Of a stretch of DNA of 64,000 bases, positions 35,321 through 46,635 are shown one piece after another. The notes below the pieces were generated by a model. The model did not search any database, was not told the origin of the DNA, and worked only from the letters and a program-made list of their open reading frames with translations. Source of the DNA: Megaustenia siamemsis (taxonomy: Eukaryota; Mollusca; Gastropoda; Stylommatophora; Ariophantidae); contig JAVIAB010000139.1 of NCBI GenBank assembly GCA_032433765.1, forward strand, positions 47,054,421 through 47,118,420. The letters are read 5' to 3'. The translations under genes were made by a program, and so were the position numbers. The first letter of the stretch is position 1. Every line of letters starts with the position of its first letter.

Positions 35321-36680
35321 TTCTTGTGTTGTGTCGACAATGTGAAGCTAAGCTGGAGTGTCCTCTCCATGGCACTATACTATATATGGGCAACATTTCG
35401 CTGGAAACAAACTATATTTATTCTAATACAAAACAAGGACAACCTAAACAAATGTCACCCACTATAGAACAGTTTAATTAAAAAGCTATGCGCACAAGAT
35501 CATGCAGACAATTATTTAAAAAAAATGGCGGAAAAAGTCAATATAATTGAGTCTGGTTTTAGGAGAGGCAGAGTAGCAAGAGATAATATATTTAATATGA
35601 GAAACATAATTGATAAAGTTGAGAATATATAATGAATCTGCTGTTTATGTGCTTTGGTGACTACTAAAATCATGTCAGATGTGGAAAATAATGATAAATA
35701 TGGAATTTACACTTCATCTAGTGAATAGGAAAAAGCTGTGTTATAAAGACTAACAAGTGCACAGAAAGTTATGCTGCAGACTGGTGTGCAGAAGCCAAGG
35801 AGTTAGACGGGAGTGTAGCTGATCACCTTATTTATTCAATATATGTGCATAAAATGTCTCGAAGGACGTTGGAGGAGGAAGTAATGTGAAACTTTATGAG
35901 GCTCTTGCGATTGGAGGTGATGCTTTACCAGAAATACGATATGCTGATGATAGAACACTTTGATCCACCTCAATCACGTAGAGAATGTGATAATGCCAAT
36001 TTATTGTAATATTAATAAAAAAACAGTCGTATCTCAGTGCAACAAAGGTAATCTTTTTAACTAATAATAAAATAATTAATTAAATAATTCTAATTAAATA
36101 TAATAAAATAGACGTGCGCTATTAATTAATGGACAAATGGACACTTTTTGAAAGAGTAAAAGTTGTTTTGGTTCATTGCTAACAAACAACAGATATAAAG
36201 CATAAAAAGACAGAACATCGTGTTAAGTAAAAATAAAAAAAGTGACTGATGACAAGGGACTGATGTAAACAAAACCTAAGTTTCTGAAAGCTTGTACATC
36301 TCTCATAGCTATGAAACGCGGACTGTAAACATATCTATAAATGTCTTCGATTGAAAGGGTTGTAGAAGAATACTGAGATTACTTTGGACAGAAAAAAAAA
36401 GAACAAGCCAGTCCATTTGCTAAAACTTCAATTCTTTAATAAAACTTATTGCCAAAGAAAATAAATGTAAGAAAAATAAATATATTTCTCATATACGACG
36501 ACATTTGGTCTAGAGAAGATCATTAAAGAGACTATGGTACCAGGTACCAGAGAGAGACGACGTCCAAAAAGATGGCTGGAAGATATCACTGACGAGTTGG
36601 GATTGGTTGCCGCAGACGCTGATCATTTGACGCGAGTCATGGTAAACTTCAGAGTAGTTGTAATAGGAGTCAGGTTTAAA

Positions 36681-36873
36681 CATTGACAAGCTAGATGACG
36701 ATACATTTAAGAGGAATGGCTTGAAAGAAGTAATAAATAAAAAGGGACAAAAAACATTTAACATAATAGCCAATAAAAATGCATGTATCGCTGTAGCAAG
36801 TATTCAATATTTTTGAAGACGCTTTGAGGGAGGCAGGAACTATGATGGCTGTACAGTCACCTGTTACTTAAAT

Positions 36874-36904
<31 letters not shown>

Positions 36905-37350
36905 TTATTTTAAGTCGCTGGGACATTAGGTCTGCAACCAGTAATAACTATATTTGCATTCACAGTTGCCTGAAGTCGATTTCATTTTTCCCTTGATTTC
37001 TCAGTAAAAAAAGAATTAAGAATTGCCATAAAGCCAGCTGAGTCTATGAGTATATGTTTTGAACAGAAGGCATAATGTAATTAGATAGTATTTGTTGTTT
37101 CAAAATAGAGGAGTATTCTAATGATTTTAGATCGTTTCCTTGACTGTTAATTTGATCTTTCTTTTTAATGTGTACTAAGATATTTTCACACTTACCTTTT
37201 CTTAGTAGTTTCATTTATGACTGCTTGTATGGCTAGATTATTTTATACTTTTGTGACATTCTCGTTTACTCTTTCTATGTACAGCATATAGTGATAAAAC
37301 ATTAAGTGCTCAGCAAGATATCAACAGATAGAATATTTAATTTCTAGTCC

Positions 37351-37356
<6 letters not shown>
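36681..37356. other. Unassigned DNA with a (CT)n run
   Basis: CT microsatellite at 36,877-36,901; the rest is unassigned. Confidence 0.4.

Positions 37357-37407
<51 letters not shown>
37357..37407. repeat. (TA)n microsatellite, 51 bp
   Basis: Uninterrupted TA run immediately left of the LINE-B2 insertion. Confidence 0.97.
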
Positions 37408-37411
<4 letters not shown>

Positions 37412-37417
37412 CGGTAG

Positions 37418-37849
37418 CAGAGTTCATCGGTGCTATATAGAACCAATTCTGACCTATGGAAGCGAATCATGGACAGTAGACAAACAAATGAAAAGACGAT
37501 TAGAGGCCACAGAGATGGAATTTCTCAGAAGAATGTTCAAAGTTTCCTGAACAGCTAAAAAGACCAGTGAGGAAATTCTCAAAGAGGCCAACACAAAAAG
37601 GGAGCTCCTAAAAAAACATCAGAAAGAAACAATCAACATTTTTTCGGGCACATCATGAGAAGAGGAAAGTTTGAATACTTGGTTACAACTGGCAAAATAC
37701 AAGGAAAGAGAGATCGCGGACGACAAAGAGAGAAAATACTAGATAGCTTGGCGTCAACAACAGAACTGATACGATGCACTGTAGATAGAAGATTGTGGAA
37801 GGACATGATCGCCTATGCCAACCGGTATGACACATGATGATGATGATGG
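37418..37849 (+). mobile_element. LINE-B2 copy 2, 3' fragment
   Basis: 5'-truncated LINE-B2. Reads the LTYGSESWT block, KRRLEATEM, FFGHIMRRGKFEYLVTTGK and GKRDRGRQREKIL (clean from 37,655), then the ccggtatgacacatgatgatg terminus. Weak 7-bp TSD acggtag at 37,411-37,417 and 37,850-37,856. Confidence 0.88.
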
Positions 37850-37856
37850 ACGGTAG

Positions 37857-38663
37857 TAACAATGTTGTTTGTTACTATCTCTGGCTATTTTTGCACGACT
37901 TAAGCGTTTGAAGCAACTCTTAGTAATTGCGTGCCGCTTAAATATAATTCTCTCCGCTACATGTTGTTTTCTAATCAAATAGTGAGCCAGTTAAACAACG
38001 GTTGCATGAAATGTCGGAATTCTCTGTGGACATATATTGTGGCCGTGATTGATCGCCAGCCTCATCAAGCGTTGCACGCATTGATGATGTTTGGTTTGGC
38101 TATTTGCTGTTATTATTTCCTCCCAGATATCTTCTTTACTTGTAATATTTTTATATCCTTGTTTGCAGAATGTCAGAAATTGATATTACTCTGAAAATTC
38201 TCAGAATTCTTTCTTAGATCTCCCCCTCCTATATTTAATACCCTTTTTTCGACATCTTTGTATATGTTATAAATATGTTTATCACTGGTAGTGCGATATT
38301 TTCACAAGTTTTTTTTTTAACATTAGTTTATTTAGTTCAATAGCTTTTTGATTTGTAAATGCGTTTATCTTAAATTACTAATAACACTATCAGACACGAT
38401 CTATTTTGTTCAGCATTGGTTCATATTTATTTTAATTAATTTTTTTGTTTAGTCAAACTTAAAGTGTAGGTAATGAATAACGAACAGATATGAATGTGTC
38501 AGAAGAATTAACCTTCTAAAATAATCAGCTAGTCTGATGAGTCAAACTATCTGTCTTCGACAATAAAACAAAATGTCATCGCGCACTAAATAACACCTTT
38601 TCGTTGACGTTGTTGGTGGTCCGTGCATCAATGTCGATGAGGACGATGTTATTAGCGTTTACT
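37857..38663. other. Unassigned DNA
   Basis: No recognised feature. Confidence 0.4.
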
Positions 38664-38671
38664 GATCTGTT

Positions 38672-39813
38672 GTTTTGATAGTATTCATAGAGATTCTTTG
38701 TGGAAAATTCTGAAGCAATATGGCTTACCATCAAAAATCATAAATATTATCAAAGACATGTATGATGGTTACACATGTGCAGTTCGAACAGAGGAAGGAC
38801 TGAGCGAATGTTTCCCAATAGAAACTGGGGTTAAACAAGGATGTATTTTATCGCCCTTGTTATTTGGAATTGTTATGGACTTCATAATGAAGAAATGCTG
38901 CACTGGTAATAAAGGCATCGAATGGATACAAGGAGACCATTTGGAGGACCTGGACTTTGCTGATGACATAGTTCTCATCAGCAATCAGATAAAAACGATG
39001 CAGGAAAACACAAATGAACTATCATCAATAGCCAGCAAAATTGGGCTTGAGGTCAATCATGAAAAGACTAAAGTCATGAAAAGTTTAATTCCAACAAGTG
39101 ACAAAATATACATGGAAAACAAACCAGTAGAAGAGATCGATCACTTCATCTATCTTGGAAGTCACATTGATCGAGAAGGGGATACGAGCAAAGAAATTAG
39201 AATCAGACTGGCTAAAGCAGCAATGTCTTTCAGAAGCCTTGAAAAGTTGTGGAAATCAAAACTCATTAGCACAAACACAAAACTTAGGCTATTCAAATCA
39301 AATGTACTATCAACCCTTACGTATGCGTGTGAAAGCTGGAAAACAACAAGAGATATAGAAACAAAGTTGAACGCATTCGAAAATAAATGTCTAAGGAAAA
39401 TACTTGGTATAGAATGGAACGAATTCAAAACAAACGAGGAAATTAGAGAAATCGCCAATCAACCACTAATATCTTCAGTAATAAAGAAAAGACGATGGTC
39501 ATACGTTGGACATGTGATGAGAAGAGATAATAATCGAATAGCAAAGCAAGCCCTCATATGGGAAACAACAGGTAAAAGAAAAAGAGGAAGACCCAGGGAG
39601 ACACTGAGAAGAACATTGATGAGAGAGGCAAGAGCAGCAGGAATCGGCTCCCTCAATGAGATAGAACTGCTTGCACAGAACAGAGACAGATGGCGAGATT
39701 TGATAAAATATCTTTAAAAGAAAACTGCTAGAACAAAAATTCATATAGGAGAAGGTGTATCTTGGTCTACGCCCTATGGGCCGGTTACGGCTCGAAAGGT
39801 CAATAGATAGATA
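38672..39813 (+). mobile_element. LINE-A copy 2, best preserved
   Basis: 1.14-kb 5'-truncated LINE-A. Candidate TSD of 8 bp, gatctgtt, at 38,664-38,671 and 39,814-39,821. The truncation point falls inside RT motif A (FDS codons begin at 38,674). After the ORF comes a short 3' UTR with two small hairpin-like words (gccctatgggc and gccggttacggc), then (ATAG)n. The coding part is open to its natural stop, unlike every other LINE here. Confidence 0.92.
38674..39717 (+). CDS. LINE-A reverse transcriptase C-terminal half, open
   Basis: 348 codons without a stop, from inside RT motif A to a natural TAA. Visible: GVKQGCILSPLLFGIVMDF (about residues 51-69), the catalytic DLDFADDIVLIS (about 91-102), the KTKVMKS and YLGSHIDREGD blocks, then YACESW, FENKCLRKILGIEW, YVGHVMRRDNNR and GKRKRGRPRETLRR. 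Palm Asp pair intact. It lacks the endonuclease and N-terminal RT, has no proper start codon, and cannot be a working enzyme alone. The openness suggests recent insertion. Clade uncertain; RTE-like is my best guess. Confidence 0.88.
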   Translation, partial: FDSIHRDSLWKILKQYGLPSKIINIIKDMYDGYTCAVRTEEGLSECFPIETGVKQGCILSPLLFGIVMDFIMKKCCTGNKGIEWIQGDHLEDLDFADDIVLISNQIKTMQENTNELSSIASKIGLEVNHEKTKVMKSLIPTSDKIYMENKPVEEIDHFIYLGSHIDREGDTSKEIRIRLAKAAMSFRSLEKLWKSKLISTNTKLRLFKSNVLSTLTYACESWKTTRDIETKLNAFENKCLRKILGIEWNEFKTNEEIREIANQPLISSVIKKRRWSYVGHVMRRDNNRIAKQALIWETTGKRKRGRPRETLRRTLMREARAAGIGSLNEIELLAQNRDRWRDLIKYL

Positions 39814-39925
39814 GATCTGTTAAAATGCGATCCAAAATGGCTTTTGGGCTCAGTACGAGCCATGAAAGAATGCCATTGATGTTTTGAGGTATGGCGTGGC
39901 AAGGAGAATGTTGTATTCTACCTGT

Positions 39926-41588
39926 GATAAGATATGAAGTACATGTAATATTTTTTCTCTCATCAGATTCGAAGTACATGTAACATTTTTCTCTCTTCAG
40001 ATAGGAAGTATATTTATATTTTTCTCATTTAATCAGATACAAAGTACGTGTAACATTTTTCTCTCATCAGATAGGAAGTACATTAACATTTTTCTCTCTC
40101 ATCAGATACGAAATACATTTACGTTTTTCTCTCATCTGATACGAAGTGCATGTAACATTTTTATCTCATCAGATACGAAGTACATGTAACATTTTTCTCT
40201 CATCAGATAAGAAGTACATTTACGTTTTTCTCTCATCTGATACGAAGTACATTTACAGTTTTCTCTCATCAGATACGAAGTACGTGTAAAATTTTTCTCT
40301 CATCAGATACGAGGTACATGCAACTTTTCTCTTTCATCAGATACGAGGTACATGCAACTTTTCTCTTTCATCAGATACGAAGTACATGCAACGTTTCTCT
40401 CTCATCAGATACGAACTACATGTAACATATTTCTCTTATCAGATACGAAGTATATTTACCTTTTTCTCTCATCAGATACGAAATACATTTACGTTTTTCT
40501 CTCATCTGATACGAAGTACATGTAATATTTTTTCTCTCATCAGATTCGAAGTATATGTAACATTTTTCTCTCTTCAGATAGGAAGTATATTTATATTTTT
40601 CTCATTTAATCAGATACAAAGTACGTGTAACATTTTTCTCTCATCAGATAGGAAGTACATTAACATTTTTCTCTCTCATCAGATACGAAATACATTTACG
40701 TTTTTCTCTCATCTGATACGAAGTACATGTAACATTTTTATCTCATCAGATACGAAGTACATGTAACATTTTTCTCTCATCAGATAAGAAGTACATTTAC
40801 GTTTTTCTCTCATCTGATACGAAGTACATTTACAGTTTTCTCTCATCAGATACGAAGTACGTGTAAAATTTTTCTCTCATCAGATACGAGGTACATGCAA
40901 CTTTTCTCTTTCATCAGATACGAGGTACATGCAACTTTTCTCTTTCATCAGATACGAAGTACATGCAACGTTTTTCTCTCATCAGATACGAACTACATGT
41001 AACATATTTCTCTTATCAGATACGAAGTATATTTACCTTTTTCTCTCATCAGATACGAAATACATTTACGTTTTTCTCTCATTTGATACGAAGTACGTGT
41101 AACATTTTTCTCTCATCAGATACGAAGTACTTATAACATTTTTTGTCTCATCAGATACGTAGTACGTGTAACATTTTTTGTCTCATCAGATACGAAGTAC
41201 GTGTAACATTTTTCTCTCATAAGATACGAAGTACATGTAACAATTTTCTCTCATCAGATACGAAATACATGTAACATTTTTCTCTCATCAGATACGAATT
41301 TTATTTACATTTTTCTCTCATCAGATACGAAGTACATTACATTTTTCTCTCATCAGATACGAAGTATATTTACATTTTTCTCTCATCAGATACGAAATAC
41401 ATTTACATTTTTCTCTCATCAGATACGAAATACATTTACATTTTTCTCTCATCAGATACGAAATATATTTACATTTTTCTCTCATCAGATACGAAATACA
41501 TTTACATTTTTCTCTCATCAGATACGAAATACATTTACATTTTTCTCTCATCAGATACGAAGTACATGTAAAGTTTTTCTCTCATCAG
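39926..41588. repeat. Minisatellite, 33/34-bp unit, about 49 copies
   Basis: Tandem array with consensus around 'tttttctctcatcagatac' plus 'gaagtacatgtaaca'. Units are mostly 33 or 34 bases. A higher-order repeat is visible: diagnostic variant units recur with an exact offset of 577 bases (for example catcagattc at 39,961 and 40,538, gaggtacatg at 40,311 and 40,888). That makes about 17 units per higher-order unit, two copies. The right third (41,300-41,560) is more uniform at 33 bases per unit. Confidence 0.97.
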
Positions 41589-42302
41589 TCACCTTTCATA
41601 TTGTTTCGTCTGTTATACCTTCACTCTCTCGCTACAATTTTGTTGTCTTTTCTAATTGTTAACTATCCCTTCTCCAGACATGGTCATTATCTATTTCCAT
41701 GTTCACAGGGATCTCTCCTCGTTTTATTTTGTTCTGTTTTGCAGTATTCTCCAGTTCATTGATGTATTTCTAAGATCGTGATAGGTTCTGGTGCGCGCCA
41801 GTGTGTTTATGCGCGAGTGTAAAAATTTCTTTGATAATATTATTTTGCCAATAATTATTTTCTCCTTTTCCTACAGCCATATTCTCGATAGTCAAGAACA
41901 AAATGACTTCTTCCTGTATTTGCCTATGCCAGTCATCTGTATCTTGAGACAGTGGATGATCTCTTTGTCCAATCAATGTCATTGTAATTTAATAAACGTC
42001 GCCTACTAGATTAAGCTTATACATTTTTTATTAGAATTCTCTTTGGTGTCATTCAGACAAAACACAAAGTAGTTTGAGCTCTGATTGCAGATTGGTTCTT
42101 TTGTTGATAATTCTGTATTTGTTTGTGCGCGCTAGTTTGTTTATGTTTTGTATGTACATACATACAAACACACACCCATTCACCTCTCTCGGATTACAAG
42201 AGACTGCTAACTTCATTTTCGGCATAACTAGGTTTTACTGGTCGCTGGTATCTTCTACTTCATCCAGTCGACAAATGTTCTTTTTTTTAATAATTGTCCG
42301 CT
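41589..42302. other. Unassigned DNA
   Basis: No recognised feature. Confidence 0.4.
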
Positions 42303-42312
42303 ACTGAAAGGA

Positions 42313-42495
42313 CTTTGTTACAACTGGCAAAATAAAAGGAAAGAGAGATCGCGGACGACAAAGAGAGAAAATACTGGATAGCTTGGTGTCATGGCATTGA
42401 AAGCAATCAACAACAGAACTGATACGATGCACTGTAGATAGAAGATTGTGGAAGGACATGATCGCCTACGCCAACCGGTATGGTACATGATGATG
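42313..42495 (+). mobile_element. LINE-B2 copy 3, 3' end
   Basis: Last ~180 bases of LINE-B2 (from VTTGKIKGKRDRGRQREKIL to the ccggtatggtacatgatgatg terminus). TSD actgaaagga (42,303-42,312) and actgaaggga (42,496-42,505), one mismatch. Confidence 0.9.
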
Positions 42496-42505
42496 ACTGA
42501 AGGGA

Positions 42506-42839
42506 TGTTAAATGGGCGTAGATACTTTGTATTGCTAGTTTACGGCAAGCAGCGATAACTACGTCTATCCACTCGACACATCCATCTTTTGCACACGGAA
42601 GGTGGTATCATGGTTAATTACTTGCAGACTAGTGTGCTCTTATACATTCGTTGTGACCTGTAATTTTGCCTGGTCACTAATACGAAATTAGCCCACCTAA
42701 TTAAAACTCATAAGTGTGACTGTGAAATATATTTTTTTGTTCTAGGGGAATAACTAATTAAACTTCACCATAATAAGCCAGATTTGTAATTGAAACATAG
42801 GGTTAGTGTCAGTGCTCTTCCTCGTTGTTATTTACTTTC
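42506..42839. other. Unassigned DNA
   Basis: No recognised feature. Confidence 0.4.
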
Positions 42840-42955
42840 CTCAACTTTTTGAGCCTGGTACGCTTTTTCCTTTCAGCAGTTTCAGCAAGGTCAACTGAAG
42901 ATCGAACATACGTTTACTTCATCACTGGAGCTAGCGCTCTACCACTACATTACTG
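42840..42955 (-). mobile_element. tRNA-derived SINE head
   Basis: The minus strand carries a strong A box (tagtggtagagcgc) and a B-box-like tgttcgatcttc about 40 bases later, then a non-tRNA body to about 42,840. It does not fold as a full tRNA by eye. A different family from SINE-A. Confidence 0.6.
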
Positions 42956-43101
42956 ATGTTCTCACCCATGTCTAACTCTCATCAGTCGTCTTTGCGTTCG
43001 AAGTCACTGAATATCTAGTCTTTCCTCACGACAAAACAATTCCAGCATTCCTTTGGGATTTGACTCTAGACCAACTGTATCGATTATTAACACTAGTTGC
43101 C

Positions 43102-43105
<4 letters not shown>

Positions 43106-43170
<65 letters not shown>

Positions 43171-43189
43171 ATAAATAATATATATATAT
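43106..43189. repeat. (TA)n microsatellite, 84 bp, slightly interrupted
   Basis: TA run with small interruptions near 43,165-43,180. Confidence 0.97.
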
Positions 43190-43841
43190 CTGATGTGAGA
43201 AAAAGAGTAGCACGGGACTAACTAATCATCAACATTGTCATAAAGACTTACTGGTGTTTCATATGAAATGTATATTTTTTCAACTGATGAAACAGAACTA
43301 TAATGTATTTTTGTCCTAATCATAATAATGTCTTTTGGTGTCAACGATAATAGATTTATTTATTATTTAATTTAGTTCATACTTTCTTATACTACTATTT
43401 AAAGTGCATTATTCTTAACCACTTTGCCTTTTCATCAAGTTAAATCCTAATACTACGTTTATGTGTTCATTCTGTAAAGCTATAGCATGTTAAAATATAG
43501 CCAAAGTTTTGAGATCACAGCATTCATTGAAAGCTGATGGCAGCAAGCAGGAACAATTCTTTGATAAATGCACTGCCTCTATTAAGTGACGTTCTTTCAA
43601 TTAACATTGTCGCTCAACATTAGCGCTGAAAGCAGACTTCGAATAGAAATGATATATGAATTTCTGAATGAAGTACAATCTTTTTTGACTGTTCAAAAAA
43701 CTTTGTTCACTCTTGTCAAATAAGAAAAAGCATGAAACGAAGTGCCTTTAGAATGTTAAGTTGGTCACATCACTTAACTTGGTCGATCAGATTAAATTTT
43801 GCACATAAGCTTCTATTTATCCAAATTGATGTAGCCTGTTA
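43190..43841. other. Unassigned DNA
   Basis: No recognised feature. Confidence 0.4.
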
Positions 43842-44413
43842 AGTACCGGGCCTGCTGGCATAGGTGATCATGTCTCTCCATATCTTTCGATCTCGGCAGC
43901 TGTTTATCATTTCTGTTGTTGACCTTCTGCCAAGCCATTCTCTTAAGCTGTCTGTTATTTTGTCCTCGTTGCTTCCCTCTATCTCTTCGTCCCTTAAATA
44001 TTTCCAGTTGTTACAATATATTCCAGTTGTTCTCTTCTTTTGGCCATTACATGGCCAAAAAATGATGATTGTTTCTTCCTAATATTGGAAATTAGCTCTC
44101 TTTTTGCTTTGACCTCTCTCAGAACATCTTCATTACTCATCTTAGCTGTCCATGGTATTCTCAATCTTGTCTGTTGTCCTATTGTCCATGATTCGCATCC
44201 AAATGTTAAGACCGGTTCTACGTAACATTTAAGAACTCTTTTTCTTGTTTCTATTGTCAAAAATGGATTGCATAGTATCTACCTCATTTTTTGGAAAGCT
44301 GCTTTTGCCTGAGCCATTCTGCATCTCACCTCTTTTGTACATCTTCCGTCTGAGGTTAACAAAGTTCCCAAATATTTAAATTCATTTACCTTTTTTAATA
44401 TTGTTCCACTTGT

Positions 44414-45168
44414 CTATAATTTGCACTGAGGTGATGTCTTTTTCTTTGTTGTTACCATTACCTCTGTCTTTTTGCTATTAAGGCTGAGTCCTTTAATTTT
44501 GCTTTCTTTCACTATAATGTCCAACATTTCTTGTAATTCATTTTCACTCTTAGCGATTAAGACTATATCATCAGCATACCTTAGATTATTTATATTATGA
44601 CCTCCAATAGTTATTCCAGGCATGCCCCTTATGGATCTTAAAATAATCTCACTATAAATAGTAAACAAATCTGGTGACAGCACACAACCTTGTCTAACAC
44701 ACTGTTTTATTTGTTGAAACATTCCCAATTGGTTTCCAGTTCTTATGGCCGCTGTTTGTTGCCAGTACATGTTCTTTATTATTCTTAGATCTTTGCGTTT
44801 ATGCTTTTTAAAATTTTGATTATTTCTTGGTGCTTTACTTTGTCAAATGCCTTGGTGTAATCTATGAAACATAGGTATAGATCTGTTTTCACCTCTATGG
44901 CTCTTTCTACTAAAGATCTTATGATATAAATGGCATTGCTTGTTCCTTTATCTCTAACAAAACCACACTGTTCATCGCTAATTTCTGGACTGATTTTGTT
45001 TCGCACTCTTCGCATGATGATTCTTAGTAATATCTTAGTCATATGACTCTTAAGGCTTATTGTGCGATGATCATCGCATTCAATCGTACCCGATTTCTTT
45101 GGTAGGGCAATGAATATTGATTTGAGCATGTCGTCTGGTATATATCCGCTGTTGTAGATATCATTCAA
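44414..45168 (-). pseudogene. LINE-B reverse transcriptase
   Basis: Two frames cover most of RT. 45,168-44,785 has FIALPKKSGTIECDD, DEQCGFVRDKGTSNA and motif A LCFIDYTKAFDKV. 44,770-44,414 has VRQGCVLSPDLFTIYSE, NNLRYADDIVLIAKSENE and LNSKKTEVMV. Catalytic Asp residues are present in both A and YADD motifs. The Gly before VRQGC reads Cys, and a frame change separates the two halves. An intact enzyme would copy element RNA at a nicked chromosomal site. Confidence 0.9.
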
Positions 45169-45475
45169 TATTTTTGTTATTATATTTCTATTCCAAAATC
45201 ACCCATGGCTTCAATTTCTTCTTTAGTTATATTATCTGGCCCAGGAGCTTTGCTGCTTTCATATTGCGCAAGGCGTCTTCCACTGCTTCTCTGAGTATTT
45301 CGGGTCCTTCTCCATTATCCTTAATATTTACTTCCGTTCGTTCATCATTATAAAGATCTTTAATGTATTCTGTCCATCGTTCCCTTATGCTTTCTTGATC
45401 AATCAACAGTTCTCCTTCCTTTGATCTTAGACATCCAGTTTTTGATTGCGTTTTTCTTCCTGTTAATTCCTCAAT

Positions 45476-46020
45476 TTATTTGTATATAGCTTTGGCATCT
45501 CCTTTTTGTTGCATTTCAATCTCTTTGCATCTCTCTTTTAGCCATGCTTCTTTTGCTTCATTGCATTTTACTACAATTTCTTTATTTAGTCTCTTATACT
45601 CATCTTTATTTTCTTTATTTCTTCTTTTTGTATCCATTAGCTGCAAAATGTCATCTGTCATTCATTTCTTTCTTGAATTTGTCCGCACTGGTGGTATGAA
45701 CTCTTTTGATGTTTGTTGTAATGATTCTTTTAGCATTTCCCACTGTTCATCAATGTTTTGTATCTTCTTTATTGCATTGTACCGGTTCTGAATTGTGATT
45801 TTATGTTTGTCTTGCAGCTTCTTGTCTGATTTTAGTAAATCTAAATTTAAGTTGATGTTAACTGAGGCTCGTTTTGTTGTTTTTAACTTTACTCTAAGCT
45901 TTCCCACAACTGGTACATGATCACTATTGCGATCTGCCCCTGGTCTAGTTTTCATACACCAGACTGTTTCTAAATCTATTTCTTATCATTATATAATCAA
46001 TTTGATTACGTGCGTTGTCT
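45476..46020 (-). pseudogene. LINE-B endonuclease end and linker
   Basis: The minus strand gives RNQIDYIM-like words near 46,000, then RPGADRNSDHVPVVGKLRVK (SDH is the conserved AP-endonuclease terminal motif), then a charged linker (LMDTKRRNKENKDEYKRLNK, EAWLKERCKEIE). The N-terminal part of the endonuclease is missing. Confidence 0.83.
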
Positions 46021-46145
46021 CCTGGGCTTTTTTCTATTTTACTTGGGAGAAAATCATATGAACTGGCTAAAATTAAACTTCATTGGACGAGTCTCGCAAA
46101 ATAAAGGCGGACAAATTACAGTCGCACGAAAAAAAATGCTAGTAT

Positions 46146-46537
46146 ATCATCATCATCATCAAGTACCGGGCCTTCTGGCGTAGGTGATCATGTCTATCCA
46201 CTGCTTTCGATCTCGACAGTTCTTTATCATTTCTGTTGTTGACCTTCTGCCAAGCCATTCTCTTAAGTTGTCTGGTATTTTCTCTCTTTGCTTCCCTCTA
46301 TCTCTTGGCCCCTCAATTTTTCCAGTTGTTACAATATATTCCAGTTGTTCTCTTCTCATTACATGGCCAAAAAATGATGATTGTTTCTTTCTAATATTGG
46401 AAACTAGCTCTCTTTTTACTTTGACCTATTTCACAACATTTTCATTACTCTTCTTAGCTGTCCATTGTATTCTCAACATTCTTCTGTAAAACCACATTTC
46501 TACAGACTCCAGTGATTCTCTTATCTGTTGTCCTAAT
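46146..46537 (-). mobile_element. LINE-B copy 8, 3' fragment
   Basis: 5'-truncated LINE-B with an intact (ATC)n-side tail, only about 100 bases right of copy 7 and in the same orientation. FFGHVMRREQLEYIVTTGKI is readable on the minus strand. Confidence 0.9.
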
Positions 46538-46635
46538 TATTCCTAAATAATTCCTAAAATAAGTCGTTAAATATAAAATATGACATTCAGGTGAAGTAGA
46601 AAAATGGTTTTTATCATACAGTGCAGCTTTAAGTA

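Larger units (their letters stand above)
34224..36680 (+). mobile_element. LINE-E, degenerate, interrupted
   Basis: Old RTE-like retrotransposon. Blocks in order: NRWKEYFREMY and ITTERIKAEEQSVKVYHALC (34,310-34,490), QNKDNLNKC and IIESGFRRGRVARDNIFNMR (35,420-35,620), a ruined motif A (35,640-35,700), EIRYADDRTL (35,930-35,962), and a C-terminal ERRRPKRWLEDI block (36,545-36,590). Foreign DNA occupies about 34,520-35,400. Many stops; long dead. Confidence 0.75.
43842..46045 (-). mobile_element. LINE-B copy 7, most complete
   Basis: About 2.2 kb of LINE-B from the endonuclease C-terminus to the 3' end. Order on the minus strand: endonuclease remnant (45,662-46,020), basic linker (45,476-45,661), RT (44,414-45,168 plus upstream), C-terminal blocks (43,990-44,260) and terminus at 43,842, with the GAT tail missing. 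Frames break several times. It serves as the reference for the other LINE-B copies. At 44,039-44,044 it has a 6-bp insertion at the family's insertion-prone site. Confidence 0.92.

Noticed and set aside
40386..40766. 126-residue open frame
   Set aside because: Translation of the minisatellite; mixed 33/34-base units make it frame-unstable.
39926..41588. CRISPR-like array
   Set aside because: Units are contiguous with no unique spacers, in a clearly eukaryotic repeat context; it is a minisatellite.
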